64,000 bases of DNA from Clostridiales bacterium (GTDB taxonomy: Bacteria > Bacillota > Clostridia > Christensenellales > CAG-138), in NCBI GenBank assembly GCA_024698505.1, contig JAILRE010000018.1, positions 21,534-85,533 of the forward strand, in the 5' to 3' direction. Positions 51,496 through 61,149 of this stretch are shown piece after piece. Every line of letters begins with the position of its first letter. Position 1 is the first letter of the stretch. The notes beneath the pieces are model-generated. The model saw only the letters and a list, made by a program, of their open reading frames with translations, had not been told where the DNA came from and did not search any database. The translations under genes were made by a program, and so were the position numbers.

Positions 51496-52806
51496 TTATT
51501 CGATGATATCGTAGATAAGCGGGAGCTGTTCGGGTTCGCTGTCGGTGATAACAACGGCCTTGGAAATGAGCTCCATTGCTTCATCGAGCTTATCCTCGTT
51601 ATTGACGTAAAGATATGCGTACGGGTCGTTTTCGCCGACGCGATCGCCGTAACGCTTGTTCATCAGTATTCCCACGGCGGGATCGACCGGATCGCCCTTC
51701 TTCAGCCTGCCGGCTCCGAGCAGACAAGCCGCAAGGCCGAGATCCTTGGCGTCTATTTCGCCTATATAACCCGCCTTCTCGGGATAAACGGGGATTATCC
51801 TGGAAGCCCCGATCAGAAGCTCGGGATGATCGACGAATCTTGCGTCTCCGCCCATTTCAATGAGCATAGTGCGAAGTTTCTCAAATCCCCTGCCGGAAAC
51901 GAGCGCTTCGTGAAGCATGGCTCTTGCCTGCTGCTTGTTTTCGGCAAGGCCGGAAATCATGAGCATCTGAGAGCCGAGCTCGAGGCAGACTTCGACGAGG
52001 GGATCGCTCTCGGGCACCTTGCCTTTAAGAACGTCTATCGCTTCCTTCATTTCAAGTCCGTTGCCGATAGCCATGCCGAGCGGACGATTCATATCGGTTA
52101 TGACGGCGACAGTCCTTCGCCCGAGGCTTTCGCCGATGCGCACCATCTGTTCGGCAAGCCGCTTCGATTCGTCGAGAGTGTTCATGAAAGCGCCGTTGCC
52201 CGTCTTTACGTCGAGAACTATTGCGTCAGCTCCCGATGCGAGCTTCTTGCTCATTATGCTTGACGCGATGAGCGGTATGCTTTTGACTGTGGCGGTAACG
52301 TCCCTCAGGGCGTACATCTTCTTATCCGCAGGATCGAGATCGGCCGATTGACCGATGACCGCTATCCCGTTGCTTCTGACAATCTGCTTGAACCTTTCAA
52401 GGGGCTGTTCGACGCACACGCCCGGTACTGACTCCAGCTTGTCGAGAGTGCCTCCGGAATGCGCGAGCCCCCTGCCGCTCATCTTGGCTACGGTCCCTCC
52501 GCACGCGGCGACGAGCGGGCCCACGACGAGAGTCGTCGTGTCGCCGACGCCGCCGGTCGAGTGTTTATCCACCTTGACTCCCGGCAGATCGGAAAGATCC
52601 ACGGTATCGCCCGAGTGCATCATGGCGAGTGTGAGATCGGCGGTTTCACGATCCGTCATTCCGTTAATGCAGACGGCCATCATCCAGGCGGACATCTGGC
52701 AATCCTCGACTTCCTTATTGACGAGACCGTTTATAAGGAAGCGGATCTCCTCTTCCGTCATCTCTTCGCCGTATCTCTTCTTTTCGATCAATTCTGTGAC
52801 GATCAT
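51496..52806 (-). CDS. Pyrimidine-nucleoside phosphorylase
   Basis: The 436-residue enzyme phosphorolyses thymidine and/or uridine for salvage. It has the family signature 'VKVDKHSTGGVGDTTTLV', 'SGRGLAHSGGTLDKLE', 'ALRDVTATVKSIPLIASSIMSKK' and 'DAIVLDVKTGNGAFM'. Sequence fits the Pdp type of Gram-positives; deoA-type thymidine phosphorylase cannot be excluded. It is the first gene of the queA-tgt-tsaE-tsaB transcript, has a good promoter, but the AGGAGA is some 25 bases before the ATG, so translation initiation is unusual. No in-frame alternative start is closer. Confidence 0.92.
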   Translation of the reverse strand: MIVTELIEKKRYGEEMTEEEIRFLINGLVNKEVEDCQMSAWMMAVCINGMTDRETADLTLAMMHSGDTVDLSDLPGVKVDKHSTGGVGDTTTLVVGPLVAACGGTVAKMSGRGLAHSGGTLDKLESVPGVCVEQPLERFKQIVRSNGIAVIGQSADLDPADKKMYALRDVTATVKSIPLIASSIMSKKLASGADAIVLDVKTGNGAFMNTLDESKRLAEQMVRIGESLGRRTVAVITDMNRPLGMAIGNGLEMKEAIDVLKGKVPESDPLVEVCLELGSQMLMISGLAENKQQARAMLHEALVSGRGFEKLRTMLIEMGGDARFVDHPELLIGASRIIPVYPEKAGYIGEIDAKDLGLAACLLGAGRLKKGDPVDPAVGILMNKRYGDRVGENDPYAYLYVNNEDKLDEAMELISKAVVITDSEPEQLPLIYDIIE

Positions 52807-52857
52807 ATTCGATACGCGCGGGGATCGCGCTCTCTCCTTTTCATAGATTTACACTTT

Positions 52858-52886
52858 ATTGTACCATGGATCGGACGTTTTGTGAA
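52858..52886 (-). promoter_or_regulatory. Promoter of the pdp-queA-tgt-tsaE-tsaB operon
   Basis: On the minus strand TTCACA (52881-52886), 17 bases, TACAAT (52858-52863), about 50 bases before the start codon. Confidence 0.75.
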
Positions 52887-52960
52887 CACATTTTTAGATA
52901 AAACTCAACAATAACGAACCAAGCTGCTACATATATTGTTTGAAATGGGGATTTTAATGA

Positions 52961-52989
52961 TTTACAAAAGCGATTTCGTATGGTAAAAT
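52961..52989 (+). promoter_or_regulatory. Promoter of tig-clpP-clpX
   Basis: TTTACA (52961-52966), 17 bases, TAAAAT (52984-52989). A second TATAAT follows at about 52992. I see no CIRCE or CtsR-type repeat here. Confidence 0.7.
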
Positions 52990-53066
52990 GATATAATATG
53001 GGGAATCTGTGAGGATGCCTCATAATCAGTTAACAAAAGGGCAAACGCCCGATTACGGAGGAATAT

Positions 53067-54377
53067 ATGTCTGAAATCACCACCATCGAAAACGGCAAGG
53101 TCAAGCTGACCTTCAAGCTCTCTGCAGAGGATTACACCAAAGCGCTCAACGCCGCCTATCACCGCATAGGCGCAAGGTATGCCATGCCCGGCTTCCGCAA
53201 CGGCAAGGCCCCCCGCAGGATGATCGAGAAGCAGTACGGCGACGCCGCTTTCTGGGATAAGGAACTCGATATGGCCGTTGAGAAGGCCTGCGCGGACGCG
53301 GTCGCCGAGCACAAGCTCCTCCCCGCCCTCGCTCCCGAGTACAGCATCATCAGCTATTCCGAGACCGAAGGCTGCGAGATCGAGGCCACTCTCGTGCTCG
53401 AGCCCACCGTCGAGCTCGGTCAGTACAAGGGTATAGAAGTACCCATGCAGGAGTATAATGTAACCGATGAAATGGTAGAAAAGGAGCTTGACAAGCGCCG
53501 CCATGAGCAGGCCCGTCAGGTTTCCGTCGAGGATCGTCCTCTTGAGCTCGGCGACACCGCCGTGTTCGATTTCGTCGGCTTTGTAGACGGCGAGCAGTTC
53601 GAGGGCGGCACCGCCGAGAAGTACAGCATGGTCATCGGCTCCCATCAGTTCATCCCCGGTTTCGAGGAGCAGATGGTCGGCATGAAGATCGGCGAAGAGC
53701 GCGACGTCAACGTCACCTTCCCCGAGAACTACCAGGCGGAGCATCTTAAGGGCAAGCCCGCCGTCTTCAAGGTAAAGCTCCATGAGCTCTCCTATGAGGA
53801 GCTTCCCGAGCTGAACGACGAGTTCGCCGCCGAGACCAGCGAGTTCGAGACGCTTGACGAGCTCAAGGCAGACGTTCGCCGCGAGCTTGGCGTCCAGATG
53901 GAGAAGGATCGTCAGATCGCTTTCGAGTCCGCCGCCATCCAGCAGGTGATCGACAACGCAAAGGTCGTCGTACACCCCGATCTTATCGCCGCTGAGGCAC
54001 ATGCCGAGCTCCACAACATGGAGCATCAGCTCTCCGAGATGGGCCTCAAGCTTGAGGATTACGCCAACTACATGGGCACTACCGTTGAGGAGATGCACGA
54101 CCGTTATCATCACATCGCCGAGGATCAGATCAAGGCCCGCACCGTCATCCAGGCCGTTATAGACGCCGAGAAGATCGAGCCCGCCGACGCCGATTACGAG
54201 GCTGCGGTCAACGCTTACGCCGAGCGCTCTCAGGGCTGGACTCCCGAGAAGGTCGCCGAGGAGCTCCTTCCCGAGAACCGTATGAAGTACGCTCAGTCCG
54301 CTCTCTATGAAGCCGTCATCCGCTTCATCAAGGAGAACGCCGTTATTACCAAGAAAGAGGAGAAGGTCGAAGAATGA
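53067..54377 (+). CDS. tig: Trigger factor
   Basis: Trigger factor is the ribosome-bound chaperone and prolyl isomerase that meets nascent chains. The 436-residue protein has the ribosome-binding signature '[17 protein letters not shown]' (about 46-62), an FKBP-type isomerase domain ('[22 protein letters not shown]', '[20 protein letters not shown]'), and the helical C-terminal cradle. GGAGGA precedes the ATG. The order tig-clpP-clpX is widely conserved, and tig overlaps clpP by 4 bases. Confidence 0.97.
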   Translation: MSEITTIENGKVKLTFKLSAEDYTKALNAAYHRIGARYAMPGFRNGKAPRRMIEKQYGDAAFWDKELDMAVEKACADAVAEHKLLPALAPEYSIISYSETEGCEIEATLVLEPTVELGQYKGIEVPMQEYNVTDEMVEKELDKRRHEQARQVSVEDRPLELGDTAVFDFVGFVDGEQFEGGTAEKYSMVIGSHQFIPGFEEQMVGMKIGEERDVNVTFPENYQAEHLKGKPAVFKVKLHELSYEELPELNDEFAAETSEFETLDELKADVRRELGVQMEKDRQIAFESAAIQQVIDNAKVVVHPDLIAAEAHAELHNMEHQLSEMGLKLEDYANYMGTTVEEMHDRYHHIAEDQIKARTVIQAVIDAEKIEPADADYEAAVNAYAERSQGWTPEKVAEELLPENRMKYAQSALYEAVIRFIKENAVITKKEEKVEE

Positions 54378-54958
54378 GTTTAGTACCCATTGTTGTAGAG
54401 CAGACGAATAAGGGCGAACGCTCTTATGACATCTACTCCCGTTTGCTGAAGGACCGTATTCTGTTTTTGGGTTCGGAGCTTACGGATGAAGAGGCGAACC
54501 TTATCATCGCTCAGCTTCTTTTCCTTGAGGCGGACGATCCCGATAAGGACATCTTCCTGTACATCAACAGCCCCGGCGGTTCCGTTTCCGCTGGTCTTGC
54601 GATCTATGATACCATCCGCTACCTTAAATGCGAGGTCAGCACCATCTGCGTCGGTCTTGCCGCCAGCATGGGCGCTTTCCTCCTTGCAGCCGGCGCAAAC
54701 GGCAAGCGCAAGGCGCTTCCCAACAGCGAGATCATGATCCATCAGCCCTCCGGCGGCGCATACGGACAGGCCAGCGACGTCAAGATCCACGCGGATCATA
54801 TCATCAAGACCCGCAGGAAGCTCAACGAGATACTTGCCGAAAGGACCGGCCAGCCTCTCTCCGTTATCGAGGAGGCCACCGAGCGCGATAATTTCCTCTC
54901 CGCCGAGGAAGCGCTCAAGTTCGGTCTTATCGACGAGATCGTAGCTCCCCGCCGTTAA
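54374..54958 (+). CDS. clpP: ATP-dependent Clp protease proteolytic subunit
   Basis: ClpP is the serine-protease barrel partnered by ClpX. The 194-residue protein has the catalytic S98 in '[14 protein letters not shown]', H123 in '[16 protein letters not shown]' and a late aspartate in '[17 protein letters not shown]'. It starts in an ATGA overlap with tig. The N-terminal axial loop segment '[21 protein letters not shown]' is intact and no long propeptide is evident. Confidence 0.98.
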   Translation: MSLVPIVVEQTNKGERSYDIYSRLLKDRILFLGSELTDEEANLIIAQLLFLEADDPDKDIFLYINSPGGSVSAGLAIYDTIRYLKCEVSTICVGLAASMGAFLLAAGANGKRKALPNSEIMIHQPSGGAYGQASDVKIHADHIIKTRRKLNEILAERTGQPLSVIEEATERDNFLSAEEALKFGLIDEIVAPRR

Positions 54959-54983
54959 TAATTCTATTCGATTGGAGTAACAA

Positions 54984-56243
54984 ATGGCAAAACACGACGA
55001 CAACTCCACAGTAAAATGCTCCTTCTGCGGAAAGACGCAGGACATGGTCAAGCGCATTCTGGCCGGTCCCGGCGTCTATATCTGCAGCGACTGCGTTGAA
55101 CTCTGTCAGGAGATCATCGACAACGACGACGCCGTAGAGTCCGCCGAGACGACCGAGCTGCCAAAGCCCGTCGATATCGTCAAAGTGCTTGACGATTACG
55201 TTATCGGTCAGGAACACGCCAAGAAGGCGCTCGCCGTTGCTGTTTACAATCATTATAAGCGCATCATGTCCGAACCCAAGGCCGACGACGTTGAGCTTTC
55301 CAAGAGCAACATCGTTATGCTCGGGCCGACCGGATGCGGCAAGACCCTCCTTGCGGAGACTCTCGCAAGGATTCTTAAAGTTCCCTTCGCCGTTGCGGAC
55401 GCGACCTCCCTTACGGAGGCCGGCTACGTTGGCGAGGACGTTGAGAACATTCTTCTGAAGCTCCTGCAGGCCGCCGATTACGACGTTGAGCGCGCGCAGA
55501 AGGGCATCATATATATCGACGAGATCGACAAGATCGCCAGGAAATCCGAGAACCCCTCCATCACCCGCGACGTATCGGGCGAGGGCGTTCAGCAGGCTCT
55601 CCTTAAAATTCTCGAAGGCACCGTTGCAAGCGTTCCTCCCCAGGGCGGCAGGAAGCATCCGCATCAGGAGTTCATCCAGTTCGACACCACGAACGTGCTA
55701 TTTATCTGCGGCGGCGCTTTTGCCGGGGTTGAGGAGATAATTAAGAAGCGCATCGGCAAGAAGTCGATGGGCTTTGGCGCGGACGTTGTTTCGAACGTCG
55801 ATATGGATATAGGCGAGATACTCAAGCATATCCTCCCCGAGGATCTGCTCAAGTTCGGTCTTATTCCCGAGTTCATAGGCCGCGTTCCCATAATCGTCAC
55901 GCTTGAACAGCTTGACGAGGAGGCCATGCTCAGGATCCTCACCGAGCCGAAGAACGCTCTTTCAAGGCAGTATCAGCGCCTCTTCGAGATGGACGGCGTC
56001 AAGCTCGAGATCGAGCGCGAAGCTCTGCTTGAGGTTGCGAAGATCTCCATCGCCAGGAACACCGGCGCAAGGGGCCTCCGCGCTATCCTTGAGGACATCA
56101 TGCTTCCCGTAATGTATGAGCTTCCCTCCCGCACCGACGTCGAGAAGGTGATCATAACCAAAGCCGCCATATTGAAGGAAGCCGAACCCGAATACGTTCT
56201 CAAGAACGAAACGCTTCCCGAAACCGGCACTTCCGCTCACTAA
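54984..56243 (+). CDS. clpX: ATP-dependent Clp protease ATP-binding subunit ClpX
   Basis: ClpX is the AAA+ unfoldase of ClpXP. The 419-residue protein has the N-terminal C4 zinc domain ('[14 protein letters not shown]' and '[10 protein letters not shown]'), Walker A '[16 protein letters not shown]', Walker B '[11 protein letters not shown]', the pore loop 'GYVGEDVEN' and the ClpP-docking 'IGK' loop ('[12 protein letters not shown]'). '[15 protein letters not shown]' and the C-terminal small domain complete it. It lies 25 bases after clpP with GGAGTAAC before the ATG. Confidence 0.98.
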   Translation: MAKHDDNSTVKCSFCGKTQDMVKRILAGPGVYICSDCVELCQEIIDNDDAVESAETTELPKPVDIVKVLDDYVIGQEHAKKALAVAVYNHYKRIMSEPKADDVELSKSNIVMLGPTGCGKTLLAETLARILKVPFAVADATSLTEAGYVGEDVENILLKLLQAADYDVERAQKGIIYIDEIDKIARKSENPSITRDVSGEGVQQALLKILEGTVASVPPQGGRKHPHQEFIQFDTTNVLFICGGAFAGVEEIIKKRIGKKSMGFGADVVSNVDMDIGEILKHILPEDLLKFGLIPEFIGRVPIIVTLEQLDEEAMLRILTEPKNALSRQYQRLFEMDGVKLEIEREALLEVAKISIARNTGARGLRAILEDIMLPVMYELPSRTDVEKVIITKAAILKEAEPEYVLKNETLPETGTSAH

Positions 56244-56252
56244 GGAGATATT

Positions 56253-57005
56253 ATGAAGATCATCAGAGCAGCTTTCAACGATGAAGAGTTTTACGGCATT
56301 CTTGAAGGAGAAACCGTAAAAAGGCTCATCCACGCCCCCTATGATTCCATCGAGGAGGACGGCAGGGTCTATTCCACCGCCGAAGTGCGTTTCCTCGCCC
56401 CCGCTGAGCCCTCAAAGATAGTCGCCATAGGCAAGAACTACAGGGCTCACGCAGACGAGATGGGCGAAGGTCAGCCCGAAGAGCCGCTGCTTTTCCTCAA
56501 GCCCAGCACGAGCATAGTCGGCAACGGTGATGACGTTGTCTATCCCGAGATCAGCCACAGGCTCGATTATGAAGGAGAGCTCGGCGTGGTTATCGGCAAA
56601 AAGTGCCATGCCGTTCAGCCCGGTCATTCGTCCGAGGTCATATTCGGCTACACCTGCCTCAACGATATCACCGCGAGGGACATCCAGAAGGCCGTTTCTC
56701 AGTGGACGAGGGGCAAGGGCTTCGATACGTTCTGCCCCATCGGCCCGCATATCGAGACCGAAATCGATCCTACTCACGCCCCCATTGAGACGAGGGTGAA
56801 CGGCGTTGTTCGTCAGCATTCCACTATCGACTGCATGACGCATAATATCGATAAGCTTGTCTGCTATATCACCGAGTGCATGACGCTCCTTCCCGGCGAC
56901 GTTATCGCCACCGGCACCCCCGAGGGTATCGGCAGCATGCAGCGCGGCGATATCGTCGAAGTCGAGATCGGCGGAATCGGCGTGCTTAAAAACAGGATCG
57001 TCTGA
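56253..57005 (+). CDS. Fumarylacetoacetate hydrolase family protein
   Basis: The 250-residue protein belongs to the FAH superfamily, which includes acylpyruvases, oxaloacetate tautomerase/decarboxylase and catechol-pathway hydratases. It shows 'IVAIGKNYRAHADEM', 'LFLKPSTSIVG', the metal ligands in 'LDYEGELGVVIGKKC', 'NDITARDIQ', and 'DVIATGTPEGIGSM'. The precise reaction cannot be told; removal of tautomerised oxaloacetate is a common house-keeping role for such single-domain proteins. AAGGAG precedes the ATG nine bases after clpX. Its stop overlaps rqcH by one base. Confidence 0.9.
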   Translation: MKIIRAAFNDEEFYGILEGETVKRLIHAPYDSIEEDGRVYSTAEVRFLAPAEPSKIVAIGKNYRAHADEMGEGQPEEPLLFLKPSTSIVGNGDDVVYPEISHRLDYEGELGVVIGKKCHAVQPGHSSEVIFGYTCLNDITARDIQKAVSQWTRGKGFDTFCPIGPHIETEIDPTHAPIETRVNGVVRQHSTIDCMTHNIDKLVCYITECMTLLPGDVIATGTPEGIGSMQRGDIVEVEIGGIGVLKNRIV

Positions 57006-58720
57006 TGGACGGGCTTTCCTTATCGGCAGTCGCGTATGAGCTTCGCTCGCTTATCGGCGGCCGCATAGAAAAAGTCCAGCAGCCCGAAAAGGACGAGCTC
57101 ATTTTGGCTATTCACACAGCAGACGGAAACACCCGCCTGCTTCTTTCTGCTTCCCCGGAAAACGGAAGGGTCTGTCTTACGGACGAAAAGAAGCTGTCTC
57201 CTGTTGAGGCGCCCGCCTTTTTGATGCTGATGAGGAAGTATCTGACGGGCGGCCGAATTAAATCGGTCGATCAGCCGAATATGGACAGGATAATAGAATT
57301 CTCTATAGAGACCTATTCCGAGCTGCACGACGCCGTAACCGTCAAACTCGTTTGCGAGATAATGGGCAGACATTCCAATATCATACTGACGGACGCAGAC
57401 GGCGTGATAATGGACGCCATAAGACGCGTAAGCCCTTCCCTGTCTTCCGCAAGGCTGATACTTCCCAAGGTGATATACGAGTATCCTCCATCCAAGAAAA
57501 AGGAGGATCCGAGACTTGCCTCGCCTTTGGATTTTGCCAGCGTTATAAAAGACGCCGTCAAAACAGAAAGCGCTCTTTCGGATAAATACTACGGTCTCTC
57601 CCCCGCCGTCGCAAAAAAGCTCGTATTCTCACTTGGATATCCGGAATGCGGAGCGGAGGTTTTATCCGAGAGGCTCGCCGGTTTCTATTCGGATTTTTCA
57701 AAGGGACGCTTCAAGCCCTGCGTTGTAAAAGCAAACGGGAGCACGGTTTCCTTATTGCCCTTTATTCCGAACGACGGATCCGAGATCAAGAGGTTCGGAA
57801 CCATGTCGGAAGCCGTCTGCGATTATTACAGCAGCCGCGCTTATGAGGAAAGCCTCAAGCGCCGTACAGCCGTGTTTGACAGAGCCATTACAAATGCCAA
57901 ACAGAAGCTCGAAAAGAAGCTCTCTATCTATTCCGAAGCGATAACGAGCGAGGAGGAAAACGAGAAGTATCGCCTGTACGGCGAATTGCTGACCGCAAAC
58001 CTTTACCGAATTCCGCAAAGGATCGACCAAGCCGTCGTGACGGATTATTATTCCGATCCGCCTGTCGACATCGTTATTCCGCTCGATCCCCTTCTCTCGG
58101 CTTCCGATAACGCTCAGAGGTATTATACCAAGTACCGTAAGGGAAAGACCGCACGGGATCACGCTGTAAAAATGCGTGAAGAGGCCGTGAGCGAGCTTTC
58201 GTACCTGGAGGATCTTTCGTATTCGCTCTCATGCTGCGATGGCGAGTCGGATCTTAACGAGATCAGACAGGAGCTGCTTGCCGCGGGGCTGCTCTCCGAT
58301 GAGTCGAAGAAGAGCAGACGCTCGGCAGGTCAGGCAAAAGTGCCTCCCTCCAAGCCATATTCCTTCGTCTCTCGCGACGGGCTGACAATACTCGTCGGCA
58401 AGAACAACAAGCAGAACGACAGGCTTACGCTGAATATTGCCGCCCCCGAAGACGTATGGCTGCACGTTAAGGACAGTCACGGTTCCCACGTAATCATCAA
58501 GCGATCGAGCCCGATCCCCGATACGACGCTGTATGATGCCGCCATGCTTGCCGCATATTATTCGAAGGCAAGAGGGTCGGCTAACGTTCCCGTCGATTAC
58601 ACTCAGATAAAATACGTTAAAAAGCCTTCGGGAGCTAAGCCCGGCATGGTGATTTACACGCATCAGCATACCGCGTACGTCACGCCCGATATCGAATACG
58701 TAAAAAGCCTGATGAAATAA
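57005..58720 (+). CDS. rqcH: Rqc2-homologue RqcH (NFACT protein), ribosome quality control
   Basis: RqcH binds obstructed 50S subunits and adds C-terminal alanine tails that mark stalled chains for proteolysis, in which ClpXP takes part. The 571-residue protein has an NFACT-N domain with the D94-R95 pair ('PNMDRIIEFS') equivalent to the functional DR motif, a central helical/coiled-coil part (about 290-400) and a C-terminal NFACT-R domain ('SRDGLTILVGKNNKQNDRLT', 'DVWLHVKDSHGSHVII'). Older annotations call it fibronectin-binding protein. Location directly behind tig-clpP-clpX fits a proteostasis unit. Confidence 0.95.
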   Translation: MDGLSLSAVAYELRSLIGGRIEKVQQPEKDELILAIHTADGNTRLLLSASPENGRVCLTDEKKLSPVEAPAFLMLMRKYLTGGRIKSVDQPNMDRIIEFSIETYSELHDAVTVKLVCEIMGRHSNIILTDADGVIMDAIRRVSPSLSSARLILPKVIYEYPPSKKKEDPRLASPLDFASVIKDAVKTESALSDKYYGLSPAVAKKLVFSLGYPECGAEVLSERLAGFYSDFSKGRFKPCVVKANGSTVSLLPFIPNDGSEIKRFGTMSEAVCDYYSSRAYEESLKRRTAVFDRAITNAKQKLEKKLSIYSEAITSEEENEKYRLYGELLTANLYRIPQRIDQAVVTDYYSDPPVDIVIPLDPLLSASDNAQRYYTKYRKGKTARDHAVKMREEAVSELSYLEDLSYSLSCCDGESDLNEIRQELLAAGLLSDESKKSRRSAGQAKVPPSKPYSFVSRDGLTILVGKNNKQNDRLTLNIAAPEDVWLHVKDSHGSHVIIKRSSPIPDTTLYDAAMLAAYYSKARGSANVPVDYTQIKYVKKPSGAKPGMVIYTHQHTAYVTPDIEYVKSLMK

Positions 58721-58747
58721 AAGGATCCGCATCCGCGGATCTTTTTT
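58721..58747. terminator. Terminator between rqcH and gpr
   Basis: GATCCGC, loop ATCC, GCGGATC followed by TTTTTT and preceded by AAAA. Convergent genes, so it can act in both directions. Confidence 0.85.
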
Positions 58748-59663
58748 ATAGCAATAGCATTTTCAGTTCGTCGTAGTGATCGCCGTAAAGCGCCCGGTTT
58801 ATTCCATCCGCGACAATGCCGGACATATCCTCGACTATCCTGTCTATATCCTTCGGGGTGACTATCAAGCCGTCCATCTTTTCGTTGATCACCTTATCCG
58901 CAAGCGCGTTCACAGAATCCTTATCCTCGATACTTCCCGTTTCACCCGCAATCAGCGAGATCGCGTCCTGCGTTATAGTCGATGCGTAAACGACGAGAGG
59001 CACGCCTATCGCAAGCACGGGAACGCCTATTGTCTCTTCATTCAATCCCGATCTTATGTTGCCGACGCCCGACCCCGGGTCAATGCCGGCGTCGGATAAC
59101 TGGATCGTCGTACTTATCCTCGCCGCTCTTCTTGACGCAAGCGAATCGATCGCAATTATCAGATCCGGCTTCAGCTTTTCAGCCAATCCTTTAATGAGCT
59201 CAAGCGTTTCGACGCCCGTCGTCCCGAGCACGCCTGGAACTACCGATGCTGTTGAATACATTGGATAATCGAGAGCGTCGGGAAGGTATTGCTTTATATG
59301 CCTTGTTATAAATACTTTTTCGGCAACACGGGGGCCCAATGCGTCGGGAGTGACGTTTCTGTTCCCAAGCCCCGCGATCATTATTTCTGAATCCGTATCC
59401 ATTCCTTTCAGATAGCCGGATATTTCGGAAGCAAGATTCTTCGAAACCCTTTCAAAAAGATCGAGCGGCCTTTCCGTCAGTCTTCTTGCGTCGATCGTGA
59501 CGTACTTCCCCATCCTCTTGCCTATTCTTTTTGCCGCAGATTCGGTCAGTATCTTAATTCTCGTGATCTCGATATCGCCTAAGGATTCATTCTCATCAGA
59601 GACGCCCTCGTTTTCTGCGTCAAGCTCCCTTGCTTCAAGCGCAAGATCCGTATAAATGCTCAT
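58746..59663 (-). CDS. gpr: Germination protease (spore protease)
   Basis: Gpr is the aspartic-type protease made in the forespore that degrades small acid-soluble spore proteins at germination. The 305-residue protein begins with the propeptide region 'TDLALEARELD' and has the typical 'MIAGLGNRNVTPDALGPRV', 'DLIIAIDSLASRR', 'TTIQLSDAGIDPGSGVGN' and 'VIVTPKDID' stretches ('LIVTPKDIDRIVEDM'). AGGAGGA precedes the ATG. It is transcribed alone; the upstream region has a SigG-like -10 and no clear SigA promoter. Confidence 0.97.
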   Translation of the reverse strand: MSIYTDLALEARELDAENEGVSDENESLGDIEITRIKILTESAAKRIGKRMGKYVTIDARRLTERPLDLFERVSKNLASEISGYLKGMDTDSEIMIAGLGNRNVTPDALGPRVAEKVFITRHIKQYLPDALDYPMYSTASVVPGVLGTTGVETLELIKGLAEKLKPDLIIAIDSLASRRAARISTTIQLSDAGIDPGSGVGNIRSGLNEETIGVPVLAIGVPLVVYASTITQDAISLIAGETGSIEDKDSVNALADKVINEKMDGLIVTPKDIDRIVEDMSGIVADGINRALYGDHYDELKMLLL

Positions 59664-59694
59664 CCGATCCTCCTGTTATTTTAGAGTCTTCGGA

Positions 59695-59725
59695 TAGTAT
59701 CTCACGAAAGCCGAACAATATATCC
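59695..59725 (-). promoter_or_regulatory. Possible SigF/SigG-type promoter of gpr
   Basis: On the minus strand GGATA, 19 bases, GATACTA (59695-59701). The -10 is one base from the SigG pattern CATWHTA; the spacer is longer than usual. Confidence 0.25.
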
Positions 59726-59756
59726 GATTTTTAAGCTATATATTGAAAAAAAACAC

Positions 59757-59785
59757 TTGCAATCGCTTTTTCGCAGTGGTATAAT
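59757..59785 (+). promoter_or_regulatory. Promoter of rpsT
   Basis: TTGCAA (59757-59762), 17 bases, TATAAT (59780-59785). Confidence 0.8.
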
Positions 59786-59821
59786 AGTTCTGTTCGAGAT
59801 TTGTATAGGAGGTGAACCGAT

Positions 59822-60082
59822 TTGGCAAACATTAAGTCAGCTATCAAGCGTGTTAAGATCACCGAGAAGCAGAATCTGCGCAACCGCGTCGTTACTTCTC
59901 AGCTCAAGACCGCTGTTAAAAAGTTCGACAAGGCGTTGGAGTCTGACGATGAGGCTCTCGTTAACGAGACTTATACCAATGCAGTCAGCATGGCGGACAA
60001 GGCTGCCGCTAAGGGCGTTATCCATAAGAACGTCGCCAATCGTAAAAAGGCTCAGCTTGCCAAGAAGCTTGCTGCCAAATAA
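59822..60082 (+). CDS. rpsT: 30S ribosomal protein bS20
   Basis: bS20 is an early-binding small-subunit protein. The 86-residue product 'ANIKSAIKRVKITEKQNLRN' and 'AAAKGVIHKNVANRKKAQLAKKL' is typical, all helical and basic. It starts with TTG at 59822 behind a near-perfect AGGAGGTG; a non-AUG start in rpsT is known in other bacteria, where it takes part in autogenous control. Promoter and terminator make it monocistronic. It neighbours holA convergently, a common arrangement in Bacillota. Confidence 0.98.
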   Translation: MANIKSAIKRVKITEKQNLRNRVVTSQLKTAVKKFDKALESDDEALVNETYTNAVSMADKAAAKGVIHKNVANRKKAQLAKKLAAK

Positions 60083-60112
60083 GGTTTATCGTTTTTGATT
60101 TACCCACTGAAT

Positions 60113-60145
60113 AAAAAAGACCGATGCTTTCGTATCGGTCTTTTA
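60113..60145. terminator. Terminator between rpsT and holA
   Basis: AAAAGACCGATGC pairs with GTATCGGTCTTTT (one G-T) around TTTC. It has an A run on one side and Ts on the other and sits between convergent genes. Confidence 0.92.
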
Positions 60146-60156
60146 GTGTTGTTATT

Positions 60157-61149
60157 TTATACCGGGAACTGACGCCATTCGTGCTTTAGAAGAACGAGCT
60201 CGAGATATTTATCGTCCTTCATCGTTCCGCTTATCTTAAGGAAGGACGTATCGGAAAGGTCAGAGATAAGGCCCATCAGTTCCTTTTGCGTGAAACGCCT
60301 CGCAGCGTCGTAAGCCTTTTCATTTGCGAATTGGTTTCCCTCCATGCGGGAGGCGACCTCCCTCTTCTGCCTGCCCGAGTCTATCCCCCGCCTTGCTTCG
60401 AGCATCAGCTTGAAACGGCTTGTAAGGAAAGCGGCAACGCTCATGGGCTCGTTGCTTTCGTCAAGAAGGGCGTGCAGCGCCAGTATTCCGTCACCCGGTT
60501 TACCGTAGGTGAACATATCGAGCATATCGAAGATCCTGACGTCGACAGCCGTCCTTATACAGACGGAGATATCCTGAGGAGTCACCGCGTTGCCCGGGCC
60601 GACGAAGTCTATAAGCTTATCCGTTTCGCTGACTATATTGGCCATGTCGTCGCCGACTGCGTTGACGAGTATCCTCGCGCAGCTGCCGTCGAGCAGAACG
60701 CCTGCTTCGCCGCAATGCTTTATGCACCACGCGGCGCGCTCCTGCGGGGAAAGCTTGTCGAATACGACCTCCTGACCGGTCTTTTTCACGAGCTTCAATA
60801 TCGAACTGTTTGCGGCAAGCTTGCCTTTGAAAACGAAAAGCAGGGCTGTTTCGGCGGGAAGCTCATCTATAACGCGGGCATACTTTGCGGCTTCTACGCC
60901 GTCTGCAAGCTCCGAGCAAACGACGAACCTCTTATCCGAAAACAGGGGGAGCGTGCCGCAGCTCTCATAGAGCTCCTGAGGCGCGGGCTTGTTCAATATA
61001 GCGTAATTGAAAGGCCGGAAATCCTCCTCTACGGTGTTTTCAACGGCTTTCAACGCCTGCTCTTTGACGTACTCCTCCTCCCCGTGCAGCAGATACGCGC
61101 CGCATGGGAGGCCTTTTTTTATAAGCTTGAAAAACTCGGAATGGTTCAT
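60157..61149 (-). CDS. holA: DNA polymerase III delta subunit
   Basis: HolA opens the sliding clamp within the clamp loader. The 330-residue protein shows the family features 'GAYLLHGEEEYVKEQALKAV', 'LPLFSDKRFVVCSELADG', 'PAETALLFVFKGK' and the C-terminal 'AVDVRIFDMLDMFTYGKP' with 'KREVASRMEGNQFANEKAYDAARRF'. Its start overlaps the comEC stop by 4 bases (ATGA), so it is translated with the competence gene, the classic comEC-holA pair. Confidence 0.95.
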   Translation of the reverse strand: MNHSEFFKLIKKGLPCGAYLLHGEEEYVKEQALKAVENTVEEDFRPFNYAILNKPAPQELYESCGTLPLFSDKRFVVCSELADGVEAAKYARVIDELPAETALLFVFKGKLAANSSILKLVKKTGQEVVFDKLSPQERAAWCIKHCGEAGVLLDGSCARILVNAVGDDMANIVSETDKLIDFVGPGNAVTPQDISVCIRTAVDVRIFDMLDMFTYGKPGDGILALHALLDESNEPMSVAAFLTSRFKLMLEARRGIDSGRQKREVASRMEGNQFANEKAYDAARRFTQKELMGLISDLSDTSFLKISGTMKDDKYLELVLLKHEWRQFPV